A program made the translations under genes and the position numbers. From the NCBI RefSeq assembly GCF_004765795.1, contig NZ_SBIV01000010.1, forward strand, positions 1 to 64,000: a DNA stretch of 64,000 nt. The letters are read 5' to 3'. The notes under the pieces were generated by a model. That model had not been told where the DNA came from and did not search any database. It saw only the letters and a list, made by a program, of their open reading frames with translations. The DNA is from Halorussus marinus (GTDB taxonomy: Archaea; Halobacteriota; Halobacteria; Halobacteriales; Haladaptataceae). Shown here piece after piece: positions 33,592 through 43,197 of this stretch (its first letter is position 1; the number at the start of each line of letters is the position of its first letter).

Positions 33592-34578
33592 ATGAATCTC
33601 ACCGACCGACCGCGCCGGCTCCGGCGCGACGGCGTCCGCGGGATGGTCAGCGAGACCGACGTGACCGCGTCGGACCTCATCGCGCCCGTCTTCGTCGACG
33701 CGACGACCGACGAGCGAGTCCCCATCGAATCGATGCCCGGCCACGAGCGCGTCCCCGTCGAGGAGGCGGTCGCGCGCGTCGAGGAGGTGCGCTCGACCGG
33801 GGTCGAGTCGGTGATGGTGTTCGGGATCCCCGAGTCGAAAGACGAGCGGGGCACTCGGGCGTGGGCCGACGACGGCGTCGTCCAGGAGGCGACCCGCCGG
33901 ATCGTCGACGACACCGACGCCTACGTCATCACCGACGTCTGTCTCTGTGAGTACACCGACCACGGCCACTGCGGGGTTCTGGAGGAGGGCGCCCGCGACG
34001 GCGCCGACCCCCGGCTGACCGTCGAGAACGACGAGACCCTCGATCTCCTCGGGAAGATCGCGGTCTCGCACGCCGCGGCCGGGGCCGACATGGTCGCGCC
34101 CTCGGGGATGATCGACGGGATGGTCGGGGCGATCCGGTCGGCGCTCGACGACGCGGCGTTCCGGGACGTGCCGATCATGAGCTACGCCGCCAAGTACGAG
34201 TCGGCGTTCTACGGCCCGTTCCGGGACGCCGCCGACGGCGCGCCGGCGTTCGGCGACCGCCGACACTACCAGATGGACCCCGCCAACAGGCGCGAGGCGA
34301 TGCGGGAAGTGCGCCTCGACGTCGAGCAGGGCGCGGACGCGCTGATGGTCAAGCCGGCGCTCCCGTACCTCGACGTCGTCCGGGACGTTCGCGAGGAGTT
34401 CGACCACCCGGTCGCGGCGTACAACGTCTCGGGAGAGTACGCGATGCTCCACGCGGCGGCCGAGAAGGGGTGGCTCGACCTCGAAGCGGCGGCGCTGGAG
34501 TCGCTGATCTCGATCAAGCGCGCCGGGGCTGATCTGATCCTGACGTACTTCGCCGAGGACGTGGCCGAACGGCTCTGA
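33592..34578 (+). CDS. hemB: Delta-aminolevulinic acid dehydratase (porphobilinogen synthase)
   Basis: A 328-residue enzyme that condenses two 5-aminolevulinates to porphobilinogen in haem synthesis. The zinc-binding Cys triad is present: Cys117, Cys119 and Cys127 in CLCEYTDHGHC. The two active-site Lys are Lys201 (YAAKYESAFYGPF) and Lys254 (MVKPALPYLD). I chose the ATG at 33592 because the 18 extra upstream residues are unlike the family. It starts the set of haem genes spread through the next 10 kb. Confidence 0.95.
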   Translation: MNLTDRPRRLRRDGVRGMVSETDVTASDLIAPVFVDATTDERVPIESMPGHERVPVEEAVARVEEVRSTGVESVMVFGIPESKDERGTRAWADDGVVQEATRRIVDDTDAYVITDVCLCEYTDHGHCGVLEEGARDGADPRLTVENDETLDLLGKIAVSHAAAGADMVAPSGMIDGMVGAIRSALDDAAFRDVPIMSYAAKYESAFYGPFRDAADGAPAFGDRRHYQMDPANRREAMREVRLDVEQGADALMVKPALPYLDVVRDVREEFDHPVAAYNVSGEYAMLHAAAEKGWLDLEAAALESLISIKRAGADLILTYFAEDVAERL

Positions 34579-34830
34579 GAGCGCCGGGAACAGAGCGCTT
34601 CTCCCGGCCGTTCGGATGGGTGCTCACGCGCGAGATGCTCCGACGCCGACCGCCTCGCGCCGGCGATCCCGGTGGACGAACGGTCGGAAGTCGACCGGTC
34701 GACCGGGGCGTTTCTGGACGGAATACAGCCTTATATCGGTAGTATCCGATTATGTATCTCACGGGCGTCGACCGACCAGATTAATTTTTGTATCATCTCA
34801 ACGCGTATCCTTATGTAGCGCTTTGCCGTC

Positions 34831-34842
34831 ACGATATATCGT
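34831..34842. promoter_or_regulatory. Perfect palindrome at the amt promoter
   Basis: ACGATATATCGT is a 12-bp perfect palindrome ending one base before the ATG of the leader peptide. A TATA-like CTTATGTA lies at 34810-34817. The palindrome therefore covers the expected transcription start and is a candidate operator for nitrogen control. A second inverted repeat, ATCGG-N6-CCGAT, lies at 34735-34750. Confidence 0.45.
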
Positions 34843-34843
34843 A

Positions 34844-34933
34844 ATGCAACAACCGAATGCAGAAGAATACGAGATATTCCTGCACAGTCGTCCAGACGAT
34901 TTGGTCGAAGTGCCGGCCGAGGTGAGAGAATGA
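34844..34933 (+). CDS. 29-residue leader peptide overlapping the ammonium transporter gene
   Basis: The ATG at 34844 lies about 30 nt after a TATA-like box, so the transcript is probably leaderless and this is its first codon. The peptide starts [15 protein letters not shown] and ends PAEVRE. It is acidic and hydrophilic with no signal or metal motif. The last codons overlap the transporter start as ATGA, the usual sign of translational coupling. The function is unknown: it may only load ribosomes, or act as a regulator of the transporter. Confidence 0.5.
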   Translation: MQQPNAEEYEIFLHSRPDDLVEVPAEVRE

Positions 34934-36594
34934 CGGCCGCGCCGATGCAGGTCGACCCCGAGGTGCTGGCGAACGGCGTCAACCTCGTGTGGGTGTTGGT
35001 CGTGTCGTTTCTCATCTTCTTCATGCACGCCGGCTTCGCCATGCTCGAAGCCGGGCAGGTGCGCTCGAAGAACGTCGCGAACCAGCTCACGAAGAACCTC
35101 CTGACGTGGAGCGTCGGCGTCGTAGCGTTCTTCTTCGTCGGCGCCGGCCTCTCGTCGGTCGTCGGCGCGGTCACCGGCGCCGGCGAGGCGGCCGCGTTCG
35201 CCACGCTCGACGGCGGGGATCCGAACGCGTGGGTCGACTGGCTGTTCGGGGCGGTGTTCGCGATGACCGCCGCGACCATCGTCTCGGGGGCGGTCGCGGG
35301 CCGCGTGAAGCTCCGGGCGTACGTCTCGTACACGCTGTTGCTCGCGGCGGTCATCTACCCGGTCGTCACGGGGTTCACCTGGGGGCTGGGCTTTCTCGAA
35401 CAGCTCGGGTTCACCGACTTCGCCGGCGGCATGATCGTCCACGGGATGGGCGGGGTCGCCGGGCTGACCGCCGCCTACGTGCTCGGCCCGCGGCTGGAGC
35501 GGTACAACGACGACGGCTCGGCCAACGTCATCCCCGGCCACTCGCTGACCTTCGCGGTTCTCGGGACCCTCGTCCTCGCGTTCGGCTGGTACGGCTTCAA
35601 CGTCGGCACCGCCGCGACCGTCTTCGCGGTCGAGGACGGGGCGCTCGCGCTCGGCGACTTCGCGTACGTCGGCCGGGTCGCGCTCAACACCACGCTCGGG
35701 ATGGCCGCCGGCGCCGTCGGCGCGGCCGCGGTGTCGCTGTACAAGACCGAGAAAGTCGACACTCTCTACGTCGCAAACGGCCTGCTCGCCGGGCTGGTCG
35801 GCGTGACCGCAAGCGCCGACCTCCTCACCTGGTACGGCGGGATCGCGTCGGGCTTTCTCGCGGGCGCCCAGCTACCGATCGTCTTCGAGTTCGTGGAGAC
35901 GCGGCTCAAGATCGACGACGTGTGTGCAGTGTTTCCGGTCCACGGCTCGGCGGGGATGCTCGGCGCGATCCTCCTGCCGTTCTTCAGCGTCGAGGGGTTC
36001 ACCGTCGGCCAACTGATCGCGCAGGTGGTCGGCGTCGGCGTCATCACGCTCTGGACGGTCGCGGCGACCGGCGCGGTGTTCGGGCTGTTCCGCGCGGTCG
36101 GGCAGGCCCGCGTCTCCCGCGAACACGAACTCGACGGCCTCGACAGCGCCGAGCACGGCGTCGACACCTACCCCGAGTTCGGCCGCCCCGACGTGACCGA
36201 GGGCGGAGCCAACGCGGTCCGGACCGACGGGGGCGAACTCCCCAACGCCGGCGAGATCAAGCTGGTGACCGCCGTCGTGCGCCCCGATCGCCTCGGGGAG
36301 GTCAAGACCGCACTCGCGCGGGTCGGCGCACCGTCGATCACGGTGACCGACGTCTCGGGCCGCGGGAGCCAGCCCGCCAAGACCGGCCAGTGGCGCGGCG
36401 AGGAGTACACGGTCGACCTCCACCAGAAGGTGAAAATCGAGTGCGCGGTCGCGGACGTGCCCGCCGACGAGGTCGTCGAGGCGATCCGGGAGGCCGCCGA
36501 CACCGGCGAGCCCGGCGACGGGAAGATCTTCGTGCTTCCGGTCGAGGACGCGGTGCAGGTCCGGACCGGCGCGCGCGGGACGGAAGCGGTGTAG
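34930..36594 (+). CDS. amt: Ammonium transporter fused to a C-terminal P-II domain
   Basis: A 554-residue fusion. Residues 15-400 are an Amt channel with 11 helices: [17 protein letters not shown] near the start, the first pore His in [14 protein letters not shown] and the second in [15 protein letters not shown] linker rich in Asp and Glu follows, then a GlnB/GlnK-like P-II domain from about residue 442 ([21 protein letters not shown]) to the end, with a T-loop region [31 protein letters not shown] proteins normally bind Amt as separate trimers and block it under ammonium surplus; here the regulator is covalently attached. The start overlaps the leader peptide. Confidence 0.92.
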   Translation: MTAAPMQVDPEVLANGVNLVWVLVVSFLIFFMHAGFAMLEAGQVRSKNVANQLTKNLLTWSVGVVAFFFVGAGLSSVVGAVTGAGEAAAFATLDGGDPNAWVDWLFGAVFAMTAATIVSGAVAGRVKLRAYVSYTLLLAAVIYPVVTGFTWGLGFLEQLGFTDFAGGMIVHGMGGVAGLTAAYVLGPRLERYNDDGSANVIPGHSLTFAVLGTLVLAFGWYGFNVGTAATVFAVEDGALALGDFAYVGRVALNTTLGMAAGAVGAAAVSLYKTEKVDTLYVANGLLAGLVGVTASADLLTWYGGIASGFLAGAQLPIVFEFVETRLKIDDVCAVFPVHGSAGMLGAILLPFFSVEGFTVGQLIAQVVGVGVITLWTVAATGAVFGLFRAVGQARVSREHELDGLDSAEHGVDTYPEFGRPDVTEGGANAVRTDGGELPNAGEIKLVTAVVRPDRLGEVKTALARVGAPSITVTDVSGRGSQPAKTGQWRGEEYTVDLHQKVKIECAVADVPADEVVEAIREAADTGEPGDGKIFVLPVEDAVQVRTGARGTEAV

Positions 36595-36621
36595 TCGCGA
36601 CCGCTCGCTTCGGCGACGACC

Positions 36622-36628
36622 GTTTTTT
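36622..36628 (+). terminator. T-run terminator after amt
   Basis: GTTTTTT lies 28 nt after the amt stop in a G+C-rich setting and probably ends the transcript. Confidence 0.45.
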
Positions 36629-36665
36629 GCCAAAATCTATGACATCACGTCCGTGATCGGGCCGT

Positions 36666-37061
36666 GTGTCCCGCGATCGAGCGACCGCTCGCGACCGCGA
36701 TCCCGCCCCGGCCGACGAGCCGAGCACACGCCGGAACGTTCTGATCGGGGCCGGTGTCGCCCTCGTGACCGCGCCACTGTTGCCGTTGGCCCCGCTCTGT
36801 GGCGGCGGGGTCGCCGGCTACCTCGAACGATCGGACCTCGCCGGGGGCGCGCGGGTCGGCGCGCTCTCGGGCGGCGTCGCCGCCGTCCAGGTGTTCCTGA
36901 TCGCGTGGTTCGTCGTCAGTTTCTTGTTCGTCGGGTTCGCGCCGTTCTTCGCGATCTCGACGGTGTTCGCCGTCGCGATCGCCGGCGTCGTCGCGGCCTA
37001 TCTCGTCGTCGCGGGCGCGCTCGGTGGCGCGGCCGGCGCGTACCTCCGACGCGAGCGGTGA
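36666..37061 (+). CDS. DUF5518-like small membrane protein
   Basis: A 131-residue protein starting at a GTG. After a charged N-terminus (residues 1-22) it has four hydrophobic segments with the pattern LCGGGVAGYLERSDLAGGARVGALSGG, typical of the haloarchaeal DUF5518 family, and ends ALGGAAGAYLRRER. Such genes are common in haloarchaea and their role is unknown. Confidence 0.7.
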   Translation: MSRDRATARDRDPAPADEPSTRRNVLIGAGVALVTAPLLPLAPLCGGGVAGYLERSDLAGGARVGALSGGVAAVQVFLIAWFVVSFLFVGFAPFFAISTVFAVAIAGVVAAYLVVAGALGGAAGAYLRRER

Positions 37062-37123
37062 CCGACGCGCCCGGTGCGGACGTGCCACTTTTTTAACGTC
37101 GTGTCGAGACCGTTCCGGTAACC

Positions 37124-37768
37124 GTGTCCGACGCCGACGGAGAGATCCCACTGTCGCCCGAGTCGCTCGACAGCGGAACGAACGTGCTCGTCGCCGGAGA
37201 GCCCCTGACGAGAAAGCGCTCGGTGATGGTGGAACTGCTGGACACGCCCGATCGGGGAGCCATCCTCGCTTCGACCAAACAGCCCGCGGCCCGGCTTCGC
37301 GAGGAGTTCGGCCGGCGCTACGACGCCGACGAGTGGGAGCTTCGGTTCGTCGACTGCGTGACCAAGCGCCGATCGATCGACGCCGTCCGGGAGACCGAGA
37401 CGACCCGGTACGTGACCGATCCCGGCGACCTCACCGGGATCGGGATCGAGTTCTCGGGGTTCATGCGGGAGTTCTACCACAGCGACGACATCGGCCACGC
37501 CCGGCTCGGGTTCGACTCGCTGTCGCCGGTGCTCATGTACGCCGACATCCGACGGGTCTACCAGTTCCTCCACGTCATCACCGGCAGGGTCGCGAGCTCC
37601 GGCTTCGCGGGGGTGTTCACCCTCGACACCGTCGGGGGCGACCGGCAGGTCGCAAAGCAGTTGACGCAGGTGTTCGACGCGGTCGTGGAGGTCCGAGAGA
37701 CCGACGACGCCACCGAACTCCGGGTCCGGGGCGACGACTTCGGTCCCCGGTCGTGGACGCGGTTCTGA
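37124..37768 (+). CDS. DUF7504/HTR-like RecA-fold protein
   Basis: A 214-residue protein starting at a GTG. It has the RecA/KaiC-like layout of the haloarchaeal HTR-like family: SGTNVLVAGEPLTRKRSVMVELL in place of a P-loop, LTGIGIEFSGFMREFYH in the middle, and RRVYQFLHVITGRVASSGFAGVFTLD. The P-loop GxxxxGK(S/T) is degraded to GEPLTRKRS, so ATP hydrolysis is unlikely. These proteins are thought to be signalling or scaffold modules. It converges with the next gene, 5 nt away. Confidence 0.7.
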   Translation: MSDADGEIPLSPESLDSGTNVLVAGEPLTRKRSVMVELLDTPDRGAILASTKQPAARLREEFGRRYDADEWELRFVDCVTKRRSIDAVRETETTRYVTDPGDLTGIGIEFSGFMREFYHSDDIGHARLGFDSLSPVLMYADIRRVYQFLHVITGRVASSGFAGVFTLDTVGGDRQVAKQLTQVFDAVVEVRETDDATELRVRGDDFGPRSWTRF

Positions 37769-37773
37769 GCCGG

Positions 37774-38247
37774 TTACTCGTCCTGGAGGTGCTGTTTCGC
37801 CAGATCGACCATCGGAGACTCGCGCCGGTCGAAGACGAACGCGAGCCCGGACCACTCCCGGTAGGGAAAGTGTGCGACCTGCACGTTCTCGTACCACCGG
37901 ATCGTGGCGTCGAGACTCCCGAAGTCGAACAGCGGCTCCTCGCGGGGCGGGTCGCCCAGCCCCTTCATCACGAGGGTCTCGATGCGGGCTTCGAGTTCGT
38001 CGTCGGTGTGGCGCTCGCGGACGTCCTCGCGGACGAACAGCACGTCCGACTCGTCGGCGCTGAACCGGACCGCGAGCCGGAGCGGGGCGTCCTCGCGGTC
38101 CCGGAGCTGGTGGATCAGCTCGCGGATGTCGTCGTTGACGTCGGCCATCTCGTCTTCGATCTCGTCCAGTTCCTCGTCGAGGTTCTCGCGGGGGTCCTGT
38201 GGCGCGTCGACCATGTCGTTGAACGGACCGAGACGCGGTCGAGACAT
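37774..38247 (-). CDS. Conserved haloarchaeal acidic protein of unknown function
   Basis: A 157-residue soluble protein. Residues 10-45 are a very acidic helix ([21 protein letters not shown]); an alpha/beta domain follows, with [23 protein letters not shown] and [29 protein letters not shown] chose the ATG at 38247. It diverges from hemL and ends close to the convergent HTR-like gene. No family with known function is recognised. Confidence 0.65.
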   Translation of the reverse strand: MSRPRLGPFNDMVDAPQDPRENLDEELDEIEDEMADVNDDIRELIHQLRDREDAPLRLAVRFSADESDVLFVREDVRERHTDDELEARIETLVMKGLGDPPREEPLFDFGSLDATIRWYENVQVAHFPYREWSGLAFVFDRRESPMVDLAKQHLQDE

Positions 38248-38329
38248 AACAGTTGGTGAAACCCGCGCCCGTCTCGGCCGGGTCGCCGAGACAGAAATGG
38301 ACTTCACGCAGGAGTCCGAACCACCGTCC

Positions 38330-39670
38330 ATGCACGACGATCGCTCGCGTGAACTGTACGACCGGGCGCTCTCGGTCCTGCCGGGCGGGGTCAGCTCCCC
38401 CGTCCGGGCGACCCGCCCGTACCCCTTCTTCGTCGAGCGCGGCGACGGCGCACACGTCGTCGACGCCGACGGCAACAAGTACGTCGACTACGTGATGGGC
38501 TACGGCCCGCTCTTGCTCGGCCACGATCTGCCCCAGGCGGTCGAGTCGGCGATCCAGTCCCAGCTCGCCGACGGCCCGATGTACGGCGCGCCCGCGGAGG
38601 TCGAAGTCGAGCTCGCGGAGTTCATCGCGCGCCACGTCCGGAGCGTCGAGATGGTCCGGTTCGTCAACTCGGGGACCGAGGCGACCACCTCGGCGGTGCG
38701 GCTCGCGCGCGGGTACACCGGCCGGGACAAGATCGTCGTGATGCAGGGGGGCTACCACGGCGCCCAGCCCTCGACGCTGGTCGAGGGCAAGTCCGGCGGG
38801 ATCGGCTCGCCCATCTCCGACGGCATCCCAGAGGCGTTCGCCGAGGAGACCATCACCGTCCCGTTCAACGACGCCGAGGCGGTCCGGGCGGTGTTCGAGG
38901 AGCGCGGCGACGAGATCGCGGCCGTCCTCGCCGAGCCGATTTTGGGCAACTGCGCGTCGGTCGGCCCGGTCGAGGGGTACCTCGAAACCCTCCGGGAGGT
39001 CACCGACGACCACGGGGCGCTGTTGGTCTTCGACGAGGTGATGACCGGCTTCCGGGTCGGCGGCCTCCAGTGTGCGCAGGGGAAGTTCGGGGTCGAACCC
39101 GACCTCACCACGCTCGCGAAGGTCATCGGCGGCGGCTTCCCGGTCGGGGCGGTCGGCGGCCCCGCAGAGATCATAGAGCAGTTCACCCCGACCGGCGACG
39201 TGTTCCAGGCCGGGACGTACTCGGGCCACCCGCTGTCGCTGACCGCGGGCCTCGAGACGCTCCGGTTCGCCGCGAAAAACGACGTGTACGACCACGTCAA
39301 CGAACTCGGCGAGACGCTCCGGAGCGGCCTCACCGACATCCTCGAAGACCGCGCGCCCGAGTACACCGTCACGGGCCACGACAGCATGTTCAAGGTCGTG
39401 TTCACCCGCGAGGGGCCCCGCGACCCCGAGGGCCAGTGTGAGGCGGGCTGTCGACAGGACCCCGACTGTCCGCGGTACGACCACTGTCCGAAGAACAGCG
39501 CCGACGTCGACGCCGCAGAAACCGAGCGCTGGGAGCGGCTGTTCTGGCCCGCGATGCGCGAGCAGGGCGTGTTCCTCACCGCCAACCAGTACGAGTCGCA
39601 GTTCCTCAGCTACGCCCACACCGAGGAGGACGTCGAGGAGACCCTCGAAGCCTACAAGGAAGCGCTTTAG
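38330..39670 (+). CDS. hemL: Glutamate-1-semialdehyde 2,1-aminomutase
   Basis: A 446-residue PLP enzyme that makes 5-aminolevulinate from glutamate-1-semialdehyde. Markers are [20 protein letters not shown] near the start, [20 protein letters not shown] for cofactor binding, FDEVMTGFR, and Lys264 in [15 protein letters not shown] Cys-rich insert near residues 365-390 ([11 protein letters not shown] and YDHC) is seen in haloarchaeal HemL and could bind metal. I chose the ATG at 38330; an in-frame ATG at 38297 would add 11 residues. hemA is not in the window. Confidence 0.93.
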   Translation: MHDDRSRELYDRALSVLPGGVSSPVRATRPYPFFVERGDGAHVVDADGNKYVDYVMGYGPLLLGHDLPQAVESAIQSQLADGPMYGAPAEVEVELAEFIARHVRSVEMVRFVNSGTEATTSAVRLARGYTGRDKIVVMQGGYHGAQPSTLVEGKSGGIGSPISDGIPEAFAEETITVPFNDAEAVRAVFEERGDEIAAVLAEPILGNCASVGPVEGYLETLREVTDDHGALLVFDEVMTGFRVGGLQCAQGKFGVEPDLTTLAKVIGGGFPVGAVGGPAEIIEQFTPTGDVFQAGTYSGHPLSLTAGLETLRFAAKNDVYDHVNELGETLRSGLTDILEDRAPEYTVTGHDSMFKVVFTREGPRDPEGQCEAGCRQDPDCPRYDHCPKNSADVDAAETERWERLFWPAMREQGVFLTANQYESQFLSYAHTEEDVEETLEAYKEAL

Positions 39671-39719
39671 CCGACGGTCGTGCGACATCGGTTTACCGAT
39701 CGGCTCCTAACCACCCGAT

Positions 39720-40175
39720 ATGAGTTCCGGCTACGCGCGCAGGACCGACGGCTCACACCACTGGTACTGGGTCGCGGCCATCCCCGGAGCGTTCGTCCTC
39801 TGGCTGGCGACGCTCGCGTGGCTCGCCGTCGCGTCGTCGTTCGAGGCGTTCTCGTTCGGGACGCGGATGATCGAGCTCTCGATGGTCGCGCTCGGCGTCC
39901 CGTTCGCCTTCCTCACCGCCTACTTCCCGGTGGCGGTGTACCGCGACGCCAGCTACGTCGACCGGACCAGCGGCAAGTGGGCGCCGATGCCGATGCGCCA
40001 GGCGCTGGCGGCCCTGCCGGGGCTGGCGTTGCTGGTCGTCACCGGGATCGCGGTGGTCCTCACGTCGGGGAGCCCGGTGGTCCCGATCATCGTGGGGTTC
40101 GTCGCGGACGTGCCGTTCGCGGTGTACTACCTCCGCAAGCGGAGCGAGCGCGTCGGGGTCCCCGGGTTCCCGTGA
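39720..40175 (+). CDS. Membrane protein of unknown function
   Basis: A 151-residue protein with four predicted membrane helices (about 17-38, 50-72, 95-115 and 118-136). Its hydrophilic loop has YRDASYVDRTSGKWAPMPMRQ, and it ends in a basic tail. It follows hemL by 49 nt on the same strand and may be co-transcribed with it. The convergent MFS gene ends seven bases away. I recognise no family. Confidence 0.7.
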   Translation: MSSGYARRTDGSHHWYWVAAIPGAFVLWLATLAWLAVASSFEAFSFGTRMIELSMVALGVPFAFLTAYFPVAVYRDASYVDRTSGKWAPMPMRQALAALPGLALLVVTGIAVVLTSGSPVVPIIVGFVADVPFAVYYLRKRSERVGVPGFP

Positions 40176-40181
40176 GCCGGC

Positions 40182-41354
40182 TCAGAGCCCGAGGTCGAGC
40201 GCGCGGTTCGTCACGAGGACCGTGAACCCGGTCGCCATCACCGCCGACAGCAGGCCGAACGAGACGCTCCAGCCGGCGAAATCCGCCAGTCCGCCGACCA
40301 CGACGCTCCCGGTCGCGCCGAGGAGCATGTACACCGTCCGGACGAGGCCGAACCCCGCGCCCCGCTCTTCGTCCGAGAGCTTGTCGATGAACCGCGACTG
40401 GACCGGCGCGCCCCAGCTCATCGCCACCCCAGCGAGCACGACGCCGACCGCGAACGTCGCCAGGCCCGACCCGAGCGCGAGCGTCCCGTACCCGAGCACG
40501 CCCAGTCCCATCGACAGCGACGCGGCCGCGTCCCGGTCGAACCGGTCCGAGAGCCACCCCATCGCGGGCTGGGTCGCGCCGTGGACAACGAAGTACAGCG
40601 AGAACAGCGCGCTGGCGGTCGTCGCGGTCAGCCCGTGGTGGACTTCGAGGAACGTCGGCAGAAAGGAGGCGGTCGCCTGCCAGGTGAACGCCCCCGCGAC
40701 CGCCAACACCGTGGTGTAGGCGATCTCGGGTCTGGCGAGCAGTTCCGCGACGGGTCCGAGCGCGAACCGATCGCGCATCGGCTGGTCGGGACGGGTAGGC
40801 TCGGTCGGGCGGACCCTGGCGGCGAACGCGACGAACGTCGGGGCCGCCACGACGGCCCCGAGCAAGAGCGCGGGCCGCCAGCCGTACCGGGCGGCGACCG
40901 CGGCGGCCGCGACCGGGACCAGCAGGCCCGCGAGCGGGCCGCCCGCGACGTGGATGCCGATCGCGCGCCCGATGTTCTGGAAGTGCTTCGAGATGAACGT
41001 CGTCGCGACGCTGTAATGGAGCCCCGCCGCGCCGCCGAGGGTCACCGCGAACACCGCGAACGCGGGGTACGACGGCGAGGCCGCGAGCAGTAGGCTCGCC
41101 AGCGTCGTGAGCCCGACCGCGGTCAGGATCACTCGGCGCTCGCCGTACCGGTCGCCGAGGACGCCGCTCGGAAACTGCGCGAGCGCGTAGGCCGCCCACA
41201 TCCCGGAGAGGGCGATCCCGACCCCACCGGTCGAGACGCCGAACGAGTCGGTGATGTCGGGGACGACCGGGCTGATCGCCAGCCGGGCCGCCATCGTGGC
41301 GAAGAACGCGACGGTGGCGAGCGCGAGCACTGTGTTGCGGTATCGCCACCTCAC
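40182..41354 (-). CDS. Major facilitator superfamily transporter
   Basis: A 390-residue protein with 12 predicted helices. The MFS loop motif appears as FPSGVLGDRYGERRVIL between helices 2 and 3, with a corresponding GWLSDRFDRDAAASL between helices 8 and 9. I chose the GTG at 41354, giving (V)RWRYRNTVLALATVAFFATMAARL; the longer open frame upstream is Arg-rich and not coding in character. Substrate class cannot be told from the sequence. Confidence 0.85.
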   Translation of the reverse strand: MRWRYRNTVLALATVAFFATMAARLAISPVVPDITDSFGVSTGGVGIALSGMWAAYALAQFPSGVLGDRYGERRVILTAVGLTTLASLLLAASPSYPAFAVFAVTLGGAAGLHYSVATTFISKHFQNIGRAIGIHVAGGPLAGLLVPVAAAAVAARYGWRPALLLGAVVAAPTFVAFAARVRPTEPTRPDQPMRDRFALGPVAELLARPEIAYTTVLAVAGAFTWQATASFLPTFLEVHHGLTATTASALFSLYFVVHGATQPAMGWLSDRFDRDAAASLSMGLGVLGYGTLALGSGLATFAVGVVLAGVAMSWGAPVQSRFIDKLSDEERGAGFGLVRTVYMLLGATGSVVVGGLADFAGWSVSFGLLSAVMATGFTVLVTNRALDLGL

Positions 41355-41445
41355 TGGTCGTCGGTTCGGCCGGCCCCCCGAAGTGGTTTTCGAGTCCGGC
41401 AAGGGCGTCGCCGCCCGCCCGGAGACGGACAGAAGCGGAGACCCC

Positions 41446-41961
41446 TCAGCGAGGCCACAGCGGCGTCTCGATGCCGCGGAGCGACGCGGCGACCTTCGCC
41501 GCGTACAGCGCGACACCGACGAGGAGCCCCGCGACGCAGACCAGATACGCCTCGGTCGGCGAGAGCACTCCGAGGAGCGGATTCGCCGGGAAGGGGTAGA
41601 AGGGCCGGACGTCGGCGTACAGTGTGGCGTCGAGGGCGACGTGGGCGTACACCCCGGTCAGGGCGGCGGCCGCGACGCCGACCGTCGAGCGCGGTTGGGC
41701 CAGCCCTACCGGTCGGAGAGCGCGGTTCACCCCGGGCTTGGCGACGAAAGCGAGGACGGCGAGAGCGGCCGCGAGGAGCGTCCCGACCGCGAGCGTGTGG
41801 AGCGGACCGTGAATCGGCCCCGAGAGGACGCCGAAGAACACCAGTACCGCGCGGGCGTCGACGACGACGTTCGCGGCGAGAAACGTCGGGAAGTCGAGCC
41901 ACCGGAAACAGAGCAGTCCGAGGCCCGCTCCGACGCCGAGATGCAACGGCGTGAAGGGCAT
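41446..41961 (-). CDS. YdjM/DUF4184-like membrane protein
   Basis: A 171-residue protein with four or five membrane helices. The N-terminal MPFTPLHLGVGAGLGLL and a later YAHVALDATLYADVRPFYPF recall membrane-bound metal-dependent hydrolases of the YdjM/DUF4184 type, with His and Asp residues near the membrane face. Enzyme activity is unproved. I chose the ATG at 41961, where the family motif begins. It diverges from hemC. Confidence 0.7.
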   Translation of the reverse strand: MPFTPLHLGVGAGLGLLCFRWLDFPTFLAANVVVDARAVLVFFGVLSGPIHGPLHTLAVGTLLAAALAVLAFVAKPGVNRALRPVGLAQPRSTVGVAAAALTGVYAHVALDATLYADVRPFYPFPANPLLGVLSPTEAYLVCVAGLLVGVALYAAKVAASLRGIETPLWPR

Positions 41962-42060
41962 ACGCCTGACACGTCTCCGGAGCCACTTGTATCGGGGCGT
42001 TCCGAGCCGACGACGGGGGATTGCGAAGGTGGTTTCAACCTCGGACGCGGACACTCGGGC

Positions 42061-43197
42061 ATGAGCACACGCGCGACCCAGATACGCCTCGCCACGCGGG
42101 GGTCGGACCTCGCCCGCCGGCAGGCCGCCGAGGTCCGAGCCGCCCTGGAGGACCGGCGCTTCGAGGTCGAACTGGTCGAGGTCGAGACGACCGGCGACGA
42201 GATCCGGGACGAGCTCATCCACCGGCTCGGCAAGACCGGGGCGTTCGTCCGGAGCCTCGACGAGAAGGTGCTGTCGGGGGAGCTCGACGGCGCCATCCAC
42301 TCGATGAAGGACATGCCGACCGACCACCCCGACGACCTGATCGTCGCGGCTATCCCCGAGCGCGCCAGCGCCAACGACGTGCTGATCACGCCCGACGGGG
42401 CGACGCTCGACGAACTCCCCGACGGCGCGGTCGTGGGCACGTCGAGCCTGCGCCGGAAGGCACAGGTGTTACACCGCCGGCCCGACCTGACGGTCGAACC
42501 GCTCCGCGGGAACGTCGACACGCGAGCCGAGAAGCTACTCGCGCCCGCCCTGCAGGCCGAACACGAGGCTCGGACCGAGGCCGAGAAAGAGCAACGTAGC
42601 GCCGAAGCGATGGCGAAGAAGGGCCACAAAAAGGAGTACGAGGGCGAGTTCGACCGCACCGTCGAGGAGTGGTTCAACGACCTCGCCGAGGTCGAGCGCC
42701 GGGCCCTAGAGCGGGAGGTCGATACCGAGTACGACGCGATCGTGCTCGCGCAGGCGGGACTCGAACGCAGCGGGCTGGCCCACCACCTCGAGTACGCCGA
42801 GCTACCGACCGGCGAGTTCGTGCCCGCGCCGGGGCAGGGCGCGCTGGCGGTGACGACCCTCGACAGCGAGCTGGCGGGCGACGTCAACACCGTGCTCGAC
42901 CACCCCCGAACGCGGGTCGAGACCACGGTCGAGCGAACCGTTCTGGCGGAGCTTGGCGGGGGCTGTGTCGCCCCGATCGGCGTCCACGGCCTGATTCAGG
43001 GCGAGGGCGTCCACGTCGACGTGCAGGTGTTCTCACAGGACGGCACCGAGAAGATCGAGGCGACCCGCGATCTGCCGGTCGAGAACCACGTCTCGGCCGC
43101 CAAGGAGCTGGCGGCCGAGCTCCGCGAGCGGGGCGCGGCCGAACTCATCGAGGCCGCCCAACGCGACGAGCCGGCGCCGGAGGGCAAGCGGGAATGA
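42061..43197 (+). CDS. hemC: Porphobilinogen deaminase (hydroxymethylbilane synthase)
   Basis: A 378-residue enzyme that joins four porphobilinogens into hydroxymethylbilane. Family motifs are RLATRGSDLARRQA, the ALDGAIHSMKDMPT-like segment (LDGAIHSMKDMPT), GTSSLRRKAQV, RGNVDTR, and the dipyrromethane-bearing Cys302 in GGGCVAPIG. A highly charged insert of about 55 residues (about 165-220) interrupts domain 2, as is usual in haloarchaeal HemC. The stop overlaps the hemD start (ATGA). Confidence 0.95.
   Translation: MSTRATQIRLATRGSDLARRQAAEVRAALEDRRFEVELVEVETTGDEIRDELIHRLGKTGAFVRSLDEKVLSGELDGAIHSMKDMPTDHPDDLIVAAIPERASANDVLITPDGATLDELPDGAVVGTSSLRRKAQVLHRRPDLTVEPLRGNVDTRAEKLLAPALQAEHEARTEAEKEQRSAEAMAKKGHKKEYEGEFDRTVEEWFNDLAEVERRALEREVDTEYDAIVLAQAGLERSGLAHHLEYAELPTGEFVPAPGQGALAVTTLDSELAGDVNTVLDHPRTRVETTVERTVLAELGGGCVAPIGVHGLIQGEGVHVDVQVFSQDGTEKIEATRDLPVENHVSAAKELAAELRERGAAELIEAAQRDEPAPEGKRE

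Noticed and set aside
36998-39688. An 896-codon minus-strand open frame opposite hemL
   Set aside because: It crosses genes on both strands including hemL, and no part resembles a protein family. The real minus-strand gene here is the 157-residue one at 37774-38247, in another frame.
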